Origin: Heligmosomoides polygyrus polygyrus
Taxonomy: Eukaryota; Nematoda; Chromadorea; Rhabditida; Heligmosomidae
Direction of reading: 5' to 3'
Assembly (NCBI GenBank): GCA_947396885.1
Contig: OX377202.1
Coordinates: 65,754,643-65,818,642, forward strand
Length of the DNA stretch: 64,000 bases
The notes beneath the pieces are model-generated. The model saw only the letters and a program-made list of their open reading frames with translations, made no database searches and was not told where the DNA came from. Within the stretch, counting starts at the first letter, position 1; each line of letters opens with the position of its first letter. Position numbers and translations under genes: made by a program. This document shows positions 45,648 to 56,419 of the stretch, piece after piece.

Positions 45648-48511
45648 TCATTAGCGTTTGTCCCGCTTGGTGGCGAGATCCGCTCTTCTGGTGTAGTGAC
45701 GCCAGTTCTCCCGATCAAATGCCAGGGTGCACACCAGCCATCTGTAAGTTCAAGTGCAACGTATCTATCTAGCCAACGCTGCTTCGGGCGTCCCTGGGCC
45801 GCTCTTCAGAGACCTCAAGGTTCAGGCCAATCTTACGGACGGTGTCGTCGTCAGTGCGAAAGACGTGGAAGTACCATCGAAGACGAGCTTTGCGCAGCTT
45901 CTCGGCTATCGGGGCTGCACCGAACCTCTGTCGTATGGCGTCGTTACGAACGCGGTCCAAACGCGTAATTCCGGCCGTCCACCGTAACATTTTCGTTTCC
46001 ATTACACTGGGGCGGCTTTCAAATTCTTTCGTCACGTGCCAACACTCAGCACCGCGCGTCGCTACTGGGCGGACGACTGTTCCATAAACCTTCGATTTGA
46101 GGCGCTCAGGTATTGTCCTCCCCCCAAAGCACCCCAGTTAGAGAGCGCCATTTGAACCAGGCTGCACTCACACGCGCATTCACCTCCAACTTAAGGCTGC
46201 CATCGGACGTGACTGTTGATCCAAGATACTTGAAAGATGTAACTCGTGAGAGCTCGGTTCCATTGATCTTGTTAGGTCCGTGCTCATTCACATCCGTCGC
46301 CAAGTATTCCGTCTTTTTGACAATTAGCTTGAGTCCGAACAATGCCAAGCGTTCGCACCACGCCTGTGCCTGTCGCTCGAGTTCAATTTTGTCTTCACAT
46401 GCAAGCATGGCGTCGTCAGCACATAGCAACGTCCAAGGTGCCGCCATCTGGAGATCTCGTGAGATCGCATCCATCACGACCACGAAGGGCAGCGGGGATA
46501 GCGCAGATCCCATGCACCCCTATAGAGATGCGAAATTTCATCGAGGTGCTCGCTCGCGCTCGCACTCGACTCCTGGGCAAGAGTGCAGATGCGCACCCAC
46601 TCAATAAGCTCTTCAGGAATATCATGTTCTCGCAACGCGTACCATATAACATCTCGCGGAACGCGGTCGAAGGCTTTTTCCAAGTCCAGGAAGGCAAAAT
46701 ACACCGGTTTCTGTTTCTCGCGGTGCTTCTTTAGCGTAAGACGTATGGCGTGAATGGCATCAACGGTGCTCCAGCCAGAGACCAAAACACATTGATTCGT
46801 GGAAAGCTAGACGACATCTCGGATACGTCCATCGACAATTCGCTCAAAGATTTTCATGGTGTGCGAAAGAAGGCGAATTGGAGGGCAACTAGCGCAGTCT
46901 GCAGGACTGCCCTTCTTATTCCAAATCGGGATGGTCGTGCTTTGCTGCCAGCTCTCGAGCACTTTCTTCTCAGCAACAACCTGATTGAAAAACTATGTCA
47001 GCCAGTTAGCAGGGCACCAGCCCTTCGACTTCCACAGGTCTGCTGGCAGGTCATCTGGACCTGTGGCTTTGCCTGACTTCATCTTCTTCAGAGCTGTTTC
47101 GATTTCGCTCACTGTGATCTTCTGAACGGGACCGTATCAGGAGGTGCAAAAGAAATAGCAGGATGGGCAAATTCAACATTCGAGATCTCCTCGAAGTAGT
47201 CGTGCCATCGTTTCACAGCTCTCTTACGATCCATCAGAAGACGTCCGTTGTCGTCTGCTAAAGAATGCCAAAGAACCTCTCGACGCTTTCTGCTTGGCGA
47301 CAGTGTGCTTTCTCAAGTCGGTGAAGGTAACGCTCACCATCGCGCGTTTCCAATTTTTCGCTTACATCAGCATAATATGCGGCTTTTGCAGCGGCCACTG
47401 CCTTCTTTGGGGCTTTCATCGCTTCTCGATAATTCCGCCTATTATAGACTGTTTTATCACCGATGAATACGCGAAAGAGCCCTTTCTTTTCTCAGACTTT
47501 CTCTCTGACATCATCAGTCCACTGCCATGCCTGCTTGTCGACCCAGCGTCGTCCAGGCTTCGTTATGCCGAGTTCGAGGCGTGCAGCCCGGGTTATCGCA
47601 TCGGTAGCATCCTTCCAGGTTTCGTCGACAGTTGTCACCGTCGGCAACCGAATGCGAGAAATATCTGCCGCTTCCTTCTCATTCAGTCGCCACCATTTGA
47701 TTCTAGCCGATCCGCATCGCTCGGCATGTTTACACCTCGAAGGTATGATCTTCAACGAGCAGATCAGTGGACGGTGTTGCGTGGCAACCGTCTCATACGG
47801 CACGGTCTTTGCGTCTGTGACAAGACCTTGGTCGTAACGCCTAACAAGAACATAGTCAATCTGCATTTTAGCGTTCCCGCTATAAAACGAGATGAGGTGG
47901 GAGTCACGATTTCGAAATTTGGTATTCACGATGGTGAGGTCATGTGAGTCTGCATACTCAAGTATACGCTCGCCATCGGCGTTGCGCGACCCATATCCAA
48001 AACCACCATGACAGCTGTAGCCTTCTTTCGCTGCTCCGACGTGACCATTAAGGTCACCTGCCACAACAATCATATCTTCTACGGCACTTCCGCTGTCTTC
48101 TCATCAAGCAGGGACCAGAACTTGTCCTTGGTTTGCTCGGAACAGCCTGTCTGCGGAGCACACGCAGAAAAGAAATGGCATCGTCGCTCTTCTCCGGCGA
48201 CAACAATCTTCGTCAAGCGGTCATTGAAACGTTCTACGCTTGCAATCGCGTCACGGACGTGTTCGGAGACGATCATGCCGACACCACTGATGATCCTGGG
48301 ACTGCCGCAGAAAACGGTCTTGAAGCCACGGCCAATGTTCCTCGACTTGCAGCAGGACCACCTCGTCTCCTGCACGGCATAGGAGTCTATCTTTCCTCGC
48401 ACCAGTGCGAGGAAAGATAGACTTCTATGCCGTGCAGGAGACGAGGTGGTCTTCAACCAACTCGCACGAGCGGCCCATCAACGTACCCACATTCAACGTT
48501 GCATATGGTTG
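45648..48511 (-). pseudogene. Non-LTR retrotransposon, EN plus RT, full length but broken
   Basis: Read right to left. ATLNVGTLMGRSCE near 48500 begins the endonuclease, followed by VQETRW, VAGDLNGHVG, QIDYVLVRRYD and TQHRPLICSL (48456-47492). The linker runs about 47490-47100, then RT (fingers about 46900, FLDLEKAFDRVPRD near 46680, QGSALSPLPFVVVMDAI, LLCADDAMLACED near 46420, FKYLGSTVTSD), with the C-terminal VMETKMLRWTAGITRLD and LRKARLRWY to about 45770. CADD replaces YADD. Several frameshifts and stops. A 46-bp snap-back interrupts the endonuclease start. Confidence 0.8.
48356..48451. repeat. Snap-back palindrome, 46-bp arms, 4-base loop
   Basis: 48356-48401 is the inverse of 48406-48451 with one mismatch and the loop CCAG. 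Both arms are the endonuclease VQETRW coding region, once sense and once antisense, so a piece of the retroelement was copied in inverted form beside itself. Confidence 0.9.
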
Positions 48512-48984
48512 ATGACAGGAAGATACCAGAGCGCCTTAAATCGTAGATCTACAGAACCGTCGTCCGACCAGTAGCGATGTACGATGATCAGTGCTGGCCT
48601 GCAACGAAGGAGGTTCAGAGCTGCTACAGTGTAATGGAGACGAAAATGCTGCGTCGGACGGCTCGTGTCACGCGCTTGGAACGTGTTCGCATTGTCTTCA
48701 TACGTCAAAGGTTTGGCGTCGCTCCAATTGTCGATAGGCTTCATGAAGCTCGCCTACGGTGGTATGGCCATGTTCTTCGTGGGAATGGCGTCACCGTTCG
48801 GAAGGTTGGCCTCAACACAGATGTGCCCGGAAAACGGCCTAAATGACGGCCTAGGCAACGCTGGCTTGATACGTTGCACATGGGCTTTAAGGATGCTTGT
48901 ACCCACCCGACCAATCGTTTGATCGTGCGATGTGGCGCCACCATACCAGAAGAGCGGACCTCGCCGCAAAGCGGGACAAACGCT

Positions 48985-49019
<35 letters not shown>

Positions 49020-49070
49020 AGAAGAAGAAGAAGAAGAAGAAGAAGAAGAAGAAGGGTACACATGGAACCT
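48512..49070 (+). pseudogene. 3' end of a second copy, opposite orientation
   Basis: Plus-strand frames DRKIPERLKS (about 48513), YDDQCWPATKEV, VMETKMLRRTARVTRLE, HEARLRWYGHVLRGN and, after a TGA, RPRQRWLDTLHM-type sequence end at a GAA-repeat tail. This is the RT C-terminus and 3' end of the same family as 45648-48511, joined head to head with it. Confidence 0.75.
48984..49054 (+). repeat. (GAA)n microsatellite tail
   Basis: About 23 GAA units, with one GAG, directly after the conserved GGGACAAACGCTGAA end of the retroelement. It is probably the element's 3' tail expanded into a microsatellite. It creates an artificial poly-Glu frame. Confidence 0.9.
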
Positions 49071-49489
49071 TAAAAGAACTGTAGAATAAAAATTGCCTCT
49101 TAACTTCATTGAACCTTACCTAAATAGATGCAAAATTCAGAGAGATGTGAAACCCGTATCTATTTGCTTGTTTTTCACCTACTGTCCACCATCGTGCTTC
49201 AGAATTTCGCCGACTGATTGGCCCTAACAGTACCCTCTATAACAGTGCTTTCCATCATTTCTCGATTTATATGTAGGTAATATTGTTGGAATTCAATGCA
49301 CGTCTAGAGATCTGCCTCATTTGCGGATATAATAGGTCCAAGCGCATGCGCAGGTGGAGTCCGCGGGAAGCTCTCAAGCTCCCTCATTCTCTGAACATGA
49401 ACGGTAAATGAATCCATGTGTAAATAGTTGTCCAAGTTTGGAGGCTGCCAATTGTTATAGCGAACGGAGTAAAAATCGCTTCAGTACGG

Positions 49490-50735
49490 ATAGGGTTCTC
49501 ACAGGTCTGAAGCGTATGTCTGAACGGGGGAGCGAGTCATATGTGGAGAATCCCCGCTCTCAATTACTGTAAAAATATGTTTCTCTTTTGACAAGTCATT
49601 AAACCCAGGGAGTAGGGGACCTTGAAGTTCCAATGGAATACGGCGCACCACGAGTTTGTGGGCCTTGTACGCCGGCGATGCCTCACCCGGCAAGCGGCTC
49701 GGAGCGCAGTGGAGCTGAAGTTGCTTCATGTGAGTAACGTGGGGGTTTGGTTCTTCTGTGCTGCTGCATTCTTGACTGAGTTTTGCGGAACTCTGACATC
49801 TATACCATTTCAAGACGTTTTCTGCGCATTTGCCAGCTGTACGTTGTGGAGAGTTCCTTTCTTGCGAGTTGTTTATTACTGACCGGATTTTTAACCACAA
49901 CGTTTTCGTCAACTTCAAGTTGACGTGCTTCGAAGTCCCTTAGTATGCTGGCCATCAGATCGACCAGCTTGATTTTTTTCCGCGAAGGCTCCTTGTCTAA
50001 AGGTGGGCCACACTTCAGCGTGAGCAGGTGGATCACCACTCTAGCATCGGCGGTCATTGTTGGAGTTAGGTTTTTGGAAAACCTTTAGAAGACCTCTGGT
50101 GACAGGCAAAGTTGAGGGAAAGAGTGTATCGATGTTGTTTAGGTTAATTTGCGGGATCCACAAACCTCGTGTCTCATTTGAACCACCTCCGGCGTCACAT
50201 CCTTGTCTCTTTTGAAAATCCGAGCAGTATGGTTTTCCCGAGGTCATGATCCATGTATGGAAAGAGACTGTGAGGAATCTGTAGCCTTTATACGCTGCCC
50301 GTATTGTACCCAGTGCTGCTTCATGCACTTTGTACCTGTCTATCACTGATGTTGAACATTTATACATAATCATGTTGAATGCCACAGCATGCAGCTGAAA
50401 AATGCACAATAAATGTCTGAAAATAGTATAGACGTCAGAATGCCCCAAATCTCAACCAGTCAGTTGAAATGCAAAAATGCAGCAGCGCAGAAGAACCAAA
50501 CCCTCGACCTTCCCTGCATGAACCAACGTCACTATCCACTGTGCTCCGAGCCGTTTGCCGGGATAGCTATCGCCAAAGTCGTGGTGCGCTGTATTCCATG
50601 GTGACTTCAAGGACCCTACTCCTTGGGTTTACTGGCAAAAAACAAACACATTTTTATTATAATTGAGGGGTGGGAATTCTCCCTATATGACCCACTCCCT
50701 CCGTTCAGACGTGCGCTTCAGACCCTTCCCTTGTA
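49490..50735. repeat. Inverted pair of repeat R1 around a 650-bp centre
   Basis: 49490-49790 and 50450-50735 are inverted copies of R1, about 290 bp each. They share GTTCAGACATACGCTTCAGACC-type ends, GGGAATTCTCC, and GAAGAACCAAACCC blocks. The centre holds two minus-strand frames (50448-50041, 135 codons; 50057-49800, 85 codons) with no recognised motif. This may be a TIR element with a decayed gene. Confidence 0.55.
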
Positions 50736-50771
50736 AGATGGATTGCTTCATAAGGTTCGATGCACAAGTGG

Positions 50772-52223
50772 TTATCCCATGCTATCATAGTGGAGGCAAA
50801 CCACTTGAAATGTTCCGTCACTGGCGAATAAAAGATTTGGGGAGTTTGGTTGGCATAGGCAGGCAAGGCACGCGTTAGGGCGCTCTCTCCAGGGGACAGT
50901 GAAATAGTAGCAGTTCTGTTTCACGAAGCGTGGAAAACCGCCCCGACCACTGGCTGAATCTTGCGAGCTACTATCCAGACGTAGCAATTCGGAACATATG
51001 GCGCACTTGGTCTTGAAGTTGGCGAAGTTCCGGCGTGCATTGCGAATGCTCAGCCCTGCCTCTGCTGCTTCAGCCAACACTTCCGCCCTTCTCTCCTTGA
51101 GATCTTCCTTTATCGCCGCTCTGCATAGCTTTGCAAGCTCGGACGTCAGTTGGTAGTTGCCTGACGCTCGTGCTGCTCCACGCTGGCGTATCAGCTCGAG
51201 AGTTTCCGGAGACAGGCGTCTCTTGGTGGTCTTCAAGCTCTCGGCTCCCTTAGCACTATCGTGGAGATGGTGCACGAAGCGATCGTATTCCTCGTCAACG
51301 TTGTCCATGACGGCATCTTCCCAAAGGCCGACAAGAGAGGTGTAGAGATCCCAGTTGATGGTCGTTCTGGGATTCCTCTTCTTGAACTTCGCGGCATTCT
51401 CTCCTTGACGCGAAAAGCGGAACCTCGCGCGAAGGAGGCGGTGGTCCGATCCCGTGTAGAACTTGGGGACAACGGAGACATCGGTCAGGCAATACTTGCG
51501 ATTGAAGATGATGTGGTCTATCTCATTGTGGAACTGGCCACCGGGGGATTCCCAGGTCCATCGTAGGGAGGGAGGCTTCTGGAACTGCGAGTTTCCATGG
51601 ATGGTCTTGGTCGACATGATAAACTCAGACAGCCTTTCACCTTGCTCGTTCCACTCCAAACCGTGGGTTCCGATGTGAAGTTCTTCCGACGACCTTCGTG
51701 GCCCGATCTTGGCGTTGAAGTCGCCGACGATCACCTTGTAGAAGGTGTGATCTTCCTTATAGAACTTCTCCAGCTCCACGTAGAAGGCCTCGACGTCTTC
51801 GTCGTCGTAGTCGGATGTTGGGGCATACGCGACGAACACAGTCAAGGCTGGCACGGAGCCACATCGCTTCAGTCGCAGACGTCCGATTCGGCTAGTCAGA
51901 GACTCGTACGAATCGATGTTCATGGCCAAGTGCGTGTTGACGAGGACACCAACGCCGCCTACTCCCCTGCTGTCGCATGTTCCGAGGAACAGTTCTTCTC
52001 CGGAGTCGTAGGCGGCGTGTAGGGGGTGGTGTCTTCTCGTCTCGGTCAGTCCGATGACGTCGTACTTGATCTTCCTGGCTTGCATCATCAGGTCCTCGAC
52101 GGATGCTTCGGACGCAAGCGTGCGGGCGTTGTAAGTACAGATCGTCATCCTAGTCCTTCTCAGTTTGCGCAGCCTGGTTAGGCCCTGAGATTTTAGCAGC
52201 CTCTCCGTACTCGTCCTTCCCAT
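50772..52223 (-). CDS. RTE endonuclease half, intact frame, inverted relative to its RT
   Basis: A single 483-codon frame. The APE-type endonuclease lies at residues about 25-265: [48 protein letters not shown] and [12 protein letters not shown], all catalytic positions present. It is followed by a linker to about residue 405 ([16 protein letters not shown]). After that the frame runs into unrelated sequence and ends. The natural continuation (linker then RT) lies at 52700-54456 on the opposite strand. It is clearly the 5' half of one young RTE element. Confidence 0.85.
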   Translation of the reverse strand: MGRTSTERLLKSQGLTRLRKLRRTRMTICTYNARTLASEASVEDLMMQARKIKYDVIGLTETRRHHPLHAAYDSGEELFLGTCDSRGVGGVGVLVNTHLAMNIDSYESLTSRIGRLRLKRCGSVPALTVFVAYAPTSDYDDEDVEAFYVELEKFYKEDHTFYKVIVGDFNAKIGPRRSSEELHIGTHGLEWNEQGERLSEFIMSTKTIHGNSQFQKPPSLRWTWESPGGQFHNEIDHIIFNRKYCLTDVSVVPKFYTGSDHRLLRARFRFSRQGENAAKFKKRNPRTTINWDLYTSLVGLWEDAVMDNVDEEYDRFVHHLHDSAKGAESLKTTKRRLSPETLELIRQRGAARASGNYQLTSELAKLCRAAIKEDLKERRAEVLAEAAEAGLSIRNARRNFANFKTKCAICSELLRLDSSSQDSASGRGGFPRFVKQNCYYFTVPWRERPNACLACLCQPNSPNLLFASDGTFQVVCLHYDSMG

Positions 52224-52787
52224 CGCATGCAGAAATGGGGGCTCTTTCGGGGTCAGGGGAATGAGGCCCTTTAGTGCTGCTGTGTTTGACTGGAATACAA
52301 CACGGGTAGCTAGTCAGGCTCTGTCGTGCGGGCGGGGTACTCCGGGCAGCCAGCCAGACTGCCCGAAGGGACGGGGCGAGACTTAAGGCGGCCTCGAATC
52401 GCCTTACATGTACTCCCAGTCTACCGAGTGCAAGCTTTTGGCCGAGCCGACACAGTTACAATCCGCACAGTCACGGACACATCCACGCACACTGTGCACG
52501 AACATGCCGCTCCCACGCACAAGGAACGCATCGACCCGACACAGCAGGAGCAAGGAGTCCATCCCCTGCATCCCACCTGCGTCTCTGGGCAGTACACGGT
52601 CGCATTTGGTTCGCGTTTAATTCCCCTATCCACCACCCGGGGACGCGCCACGTGGCCCTGCGACAAGCGGCCCGAGATCCCTCTTAACAAGAGAGCCCGA
52701 AGGCTCTCTATCGAGGGAGATCCGTGGACCGCTCTCCGACGTCCTGACGGAACCATCACCTCTTCCAGAAGGACCATGGAGAAAGTC

Positions 52788-52852
52788 ATCCACGACTTCT
52801 ACTCCGATCTCTTCGATACCCTATCGAAGAGATCGGAGTAGAAGTCGTGGAT
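52788..52852. repeat. Perfect snap-back palindrome, 31-bp arms, 3-base loop
   Basis: 52788-52818 is the exact inverse of 52822-52852, loop CCC. It duplicates, in antisense, the coding region for HDFYSDLFD of the RTE linker and breaks the frame there. The sense frame resumes at about 52862 (HLPPCHLPQDGY in the other phase). Confidence 0.92.
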
Positions 52853-52944
52853 CCGATCTCCACCTGCCCCCATGCCATCTTCCGCAGGATGGATACGTCG
52901 TTCCCTCTGTTCTCCCTTCCGAGATCCGACACGCCATCTCGTCG

Positions 52945-54456
52945 GTGAAGAAACGTACAGCACCCGGTTCTGACAGGATCAGAGCTGAACACCTGAAGAA
53001 CCTCCCGCCAGCGCTCATCAACACCCTGGCGCGGCTCTTCACACGCTACCTGTCCGAATGCAAGGTTCCATCTCAGTGGAAGACCAGCAAGACCGTTTTG
53101 CTGTACAAGAAGGGAGACGTGCACGACATTGGCAACTATCGCCCGATCTGCCTGTTGTCCGTAGTCTACAAGCTGTTCACTCGAGTCATCCTGAATAGGA
53201 TTAGTAGAACGCTGGACGAAGGACAGCCATGCGAACAAGCAGGATTTCGGAGAGGATTCAGCACGATCGACCACATACACACCATTACGAAGCTCATCGA
53301 AGTGTCGCGAGAGTACAAGCTGCCGCTGTGCCTTACGTTCATTGACCTGAAGAAGGCATTCGACTCCGTTGAGACTGAAGCGGTCATGGAAGCCCTACTC
53401 ACCCAGGGCGTTCCTACTCAGTACATCAGAGTCCTTCGAGAGCTGTACAGTGGATTCACGACCAAGATCTCACCATTCTACAACGACGTCGTCGTCGACG
53501 TGAAGAGAGGGGTTCGGCAAGGGGATACCATATCCCCGAAGCTCTTCAGCGCCACTCTCGAAAACGTCATGCGCGAACTAGAATGGGAAGACATGGGAGT
53601 GAAGGTCGACGGCCGGCAACTGCACCATCTTCGCTTCGCTGACGACATCGTGCTCATAACCCCGAGCATCAGTCAGGCGGAACGAATGCTGGCCGACTTC
53701 GATCGTGTATGTGGAAGCGTTGGACTGCAGCTGAATCTTACGAAGACGATGTTCATGAAGAACGGATGGGTTTCTGATGCCCCATTCTCGCTCAACGGAA
53801 CGAACATCTCCGAATGCTCCAGCTATGTGTATCTGGGTCGCGAAGTCAACATGACCAACGACCTAGCACCAGAGCTGAGCAGAAGGAAACGAGCGGCTTG
53901 GGGAGCTTTCAAGAGCGTCGAAGAAGTCGTGAAGAAAACGAAGAACGTCCGACTCCGTGACCACCTATTCGACTCCACTGTTCTTCCTGCCCTAACATAC
54001 GCCTCAGAGACCTGGGCTATACGAAAGCAGGATGAACACGCGATCAGCGTCGCGCAGCGTGGAATCGAGAGGACGATGCTCGGAGTGACACGACTCACGC
54101 AAGTGAGAGAAGGCCTCCGGAGTTCCGAGCTTCGCCGACGTTCGAAGATCAGAGACGCTGTCGCGTGGGCCAAGTCGTCGAAAATTATTTGGGCCGGCCA
54201 CGTAATGCGATTCGCAGACACCCGCTGGACGAGAGCCGTCACAGATTGGATTCCGCGGGATGTCAAAAGAACACCAGGACGCCCACCAACGCGTTGGTCG
54301 GACTTCTTCGTGAAAGCCCTGAACGACCGATATGACGCTCTTCGTGTCCCTCGAGCGAGGAGGATCCATTGGACCACTCTGGCACGCGACAGGGACGAAT
54401 GGAGACGCTGCTGGCGCCCGCTCGAGCAAGTCGATGATCAACGGGACGACAGGTGA
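52945..54456 (+). CDS. RTE reverse transcriptase half, intact 503-codon frame
   Basis: The frame opens within the linker (KKRTAPGSDRIRAEHLKN) and covers the whole RT: NYRPICLLSVVYKLFTRV, TFIDLKKAFDSVE, GVRQGDTISPKLFS, LRFADDIVLI (catalytic Asp pair), SSYVYLGREVNM, and the C-terminal IWAGHVMRFADTRW and PGRPPTRWSDFF regions. The frame extends upstream to 52640 apart from the palindrome break. The enzyme would copy element RNA at a nicked target. It lacks a proper start because the endonuclease half is inverted away. Confidence 0.88.
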   Translation: MKKRTAPGSDRIRAEHLKNLPPALINTLARLFTRYLSECKVPSQWKTSKTVLLYKKGDVHDIGNYRPICLLSVVYKLFTRVILNRISRTLDEGQPCEQAGFRRGFSTIDHIHTITKLIEVSREYKLPLCLTFIDLKKAFDSVETEAVMEALLTQGVPTQYIRVLRELYSGFTTKISPFYNDVVVDVKRGVRQGDTISPKLFSATLENVMRELEWEDMGVKVDGRQLHHLRFADDIVLITPSISQAERMLADFDRVCGSVGLQLNLTKTMFMKNGWVSDAPFSLNGTNISECSSYVYLGREVNMTNDLAPELSRRKRAAWGAFKSVEEVVKKTKNVRLRDHLFDSTVLPALTYASETWAIRKQDEHAISVAQRGIERTMLGVTRLTQVREGLRSSELRRRSKIRDAVAWAKSSKIIWAGHVMRFADTRWTRAVTDWIPRDVKRTPGRPPTRWSDFFVKALNDRYDALRVPRARRIHWTTLARDRDEWRRCWRPLEQVDDQRDDR

Positions 54457-54481
54457 TACAGGTGATACAGGTGATGGCGCA

Positions 54482-55210
54482 CTTCCAATTAGGTAAGTCA
54501 ACGCCAAAGGCTCTGTTGCTTTCCTAGGTGTGTGAGAGCGGACGCCCATTTTCGGTCAGGGTATTCTATGTTGTAATTCTTTCACGCAATCTCTCCTCTT
54601 ACAAACTTACGACAGCATGTAGGCACTATACTTATGCACTTGCCAAAATTTTGAATATTCGAAATTTTTGCGAGGGCATTGCTTCCTGTCTGCTAAGAAC
54701 ATTCATGAGACAATGGTTCCGCATAACGGCAGCTAATAAAGGACTGACTACAAAGTATTATATGTAAATCTGTAGCAATTCTGTCCTGCTCATCTCAAAA
54801 TGTGGAATATCATACTGTCAATTTTGCGACCACAAAGTGTATGACAGGTAGCTAGGAATAGGCCAGCCATGAGGGGCCGGTATCATTTCTTTCTGGTGAT
54901 TCATCCAAGTAAGTGCTAGAAACAGATATTTCCTATTTGCGAAAAACTTGCGAATGGAGCTATTCTCCAGCCAACATATTGATCATTGATTAAACGGTAA
55001 ATTTGACAAAAATCGATTGATAAATAACAGCCAGTCGATCTACACCGCCTCCCTTTTGTGAAGTCGGCCATACAGCCACATATACACGCGACTCCCACTC
55101 TCAACAACCAACTCAGAGGAAAAATCGATAAAGTCGATCGATAACAACCGGTCGAATATACAAGTCTATGTCCTGTGTCACTGTAAAAGAAGAAAGAAAA
55201 CAATAAATTC
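54482..55210. other. Unassigned spacer
   Basis: Nothing recognised. Some CGATTGATAAA-type short repeats occur around 55010-55145. Confidence 0.4.
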
Positions 55211-55389
55211 GGTACTAAGCGGGCTGGTGCCCACTGCACATCTGCAAGGTATCTTTTAAGGGGTAGGTCAGATCGGCCAGACCCCAGAGTTCCGTCACAT
55301 GTCTATGTCTGTGCTCACAGAAACCGTGTTTATGTGAATGTTACATGAGCATGTGCAATCTCGCAGCGGGCACCAGCCCGCTAAGTACC
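55211..55389. mobile_element. MITE, GGTAC-GCGGG family, uninterrupted copy
   Basis: GGTACTAAGCGGGCTGGTGC at 55211 is matched by the inverse of GCACCAGCCCGCTAAGTACC ending at 55389. If TAA is read as the target duplication, the element proper is 55220-55380. About 180 bp, no ORF. A second copy flanks mariner 2 at 27-28.7 kb. Confidence 0.75.
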
Positions 55390-55454
55390 ATAACGTTTTT
55401 TTACAATATGATTTAGACAAATATCTTATATATATTTATTATAGATTCGCGTAA

Positions 55455-55715
55455 CTGTACGTTTACGTGTGCATGGAAGCACAGCAAGAGATGCAGGCTG
55501 TCGCGTGTACCCCAAACAAAGGCTATTGGTTTGGGTCCCGCCCAGTCCAAACAAGCATTGCGGGCTCACTAAACTGATACCAGTTTTTTTTTTTGAAGGA
55601 TAAAGCAGTGACTCATTAATCGGCTGGCCAGCGCAAGTCATTGTTTGGCCAAATACGCATTCAGATCGCCTCCACGACATCCGAGAATACGTGCCGAATC
55701 TCAAAAGCAACTGAC
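55455..55715 (+). repeat. Diverged SINE copy
   Basis: The head GTGCATGGAAGCACAGCAAG, then CTGTCGCGTGTACCCC, CCCGCCCAGTCCAA, ACTGATACCAG, GGATAAAGC and GCCAAATACGCATTCAGATC follow the SINE consensus with many changes. It lies just outside the TA duplication of mariner 4. Confidence 0.7.
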
Positions 55716-55801
55716 CGACGAAGAAGATCACTTAATATTAGGTGGTCCGGAGAGTTCTCAGCGTTTTGCGGTTCTATTTTTCATTCGTCTATTATTTAGT
55801 A

Positions 55802-56068
55802 TGGGCGCGTATAGCGCAGTCGGAAGAGGCGCGACTGTCGCGTGCACCGGATACCAGGTTCCTGGCTCGGATTTCCCGCCCAGGCCAACCAAGCCTTCCA
55901 TCTATCCGGGGTCGGTGAATTGGTACCAGACTTGTCTGGGAAGGATAAAGCGCTGAATGGCCAAATACGCATTCATATCGCCTCCACGACATCCCGTAAA
56001 AGTGGAATGCGCTGGCGTATCCCAGGAGGGATTGAGTAACGCCGGGGGGATTGAGTATCTTTATTATC
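55802..56068 (+). mobile_element. tRNA-derived SINE with 13-bp target duplication
   Basis: Flanked by CTATTATTTAGTA at 55789-55801 and 56069-56081. The head TGGGCGCGTATAGCGCAGTCG has an A-box-like TAGCGCAGTCGG, and GGTTCCTGGCTCGGATTTCC is a B-box-like site about 50 bp on. The body includes TTGGTACCAGACTTGTCTGG and CCAAATACGCATTCATATCG. The 3' end is GGATTGAGTAACGCC with a short tail. Pol III-type promoter and retroposition are inferred. It sits in the 5' leader of mariner 4. Confidence 0.88.
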
Positions 56069-56419
56069 CTATTATTTAGTAAAGATTCAACTTGCGTTGC
56101 GCATTAATGCTATTTGTACAGAATTTTTCGCTCTATTGACTGAATAATTTATGTCTCAACGTTGTTTCATATTTCTGTCCATGAAGGGCTTATTGAACTA
56201 TGTCGAACGTGCAACTCCGAACAATATTTGATTTTAATTTCAAATTGGGATAGTCTGCAGCCGAGACAGCTCGACAAATCAATCAAGTGTAGGGCCTAAT
56301 AGTGTTGAAGAAAGCACTGTGCGTCAGTGGTTCAGTAAATTTCGGACCGGAGATTTAAGCCTCGAAGCTGACCTCCGTAGCAGTCAACCTAGAGCAATTC
56401 TGGACGACGGGAAGAACTA

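Larger units (their letters stand above)
50880..54480. mobile_element. RTE element with 5'-half inversion (twin-priming type)
   Basis: From left to right: inverted linker end (about 51000), inverted endonuclease start (52223), inverted 5' leader (52224 to about 52650), then sense linker and RT to the stop at 54454-54456. A short tandem tail follows, GGTGATACA repeated about 54450-54475. Both halves are open, so the event is recent. I could not identify a target duplication. Confidence 0.8.

Noticed and set aside
45498..45968. 156-codon plus-strand frame
   Set aside because: It begins in a genuine sense RT fragment (to about 45645) but then runs antisense through the 3' end of the next retroelement copy, so it is not one gene.
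48874..49089. Plus-strand frame with a poly-Glu run
   Set aside because: It is the 3' end of a retroelement read out of frame through a GAA microsatellite.
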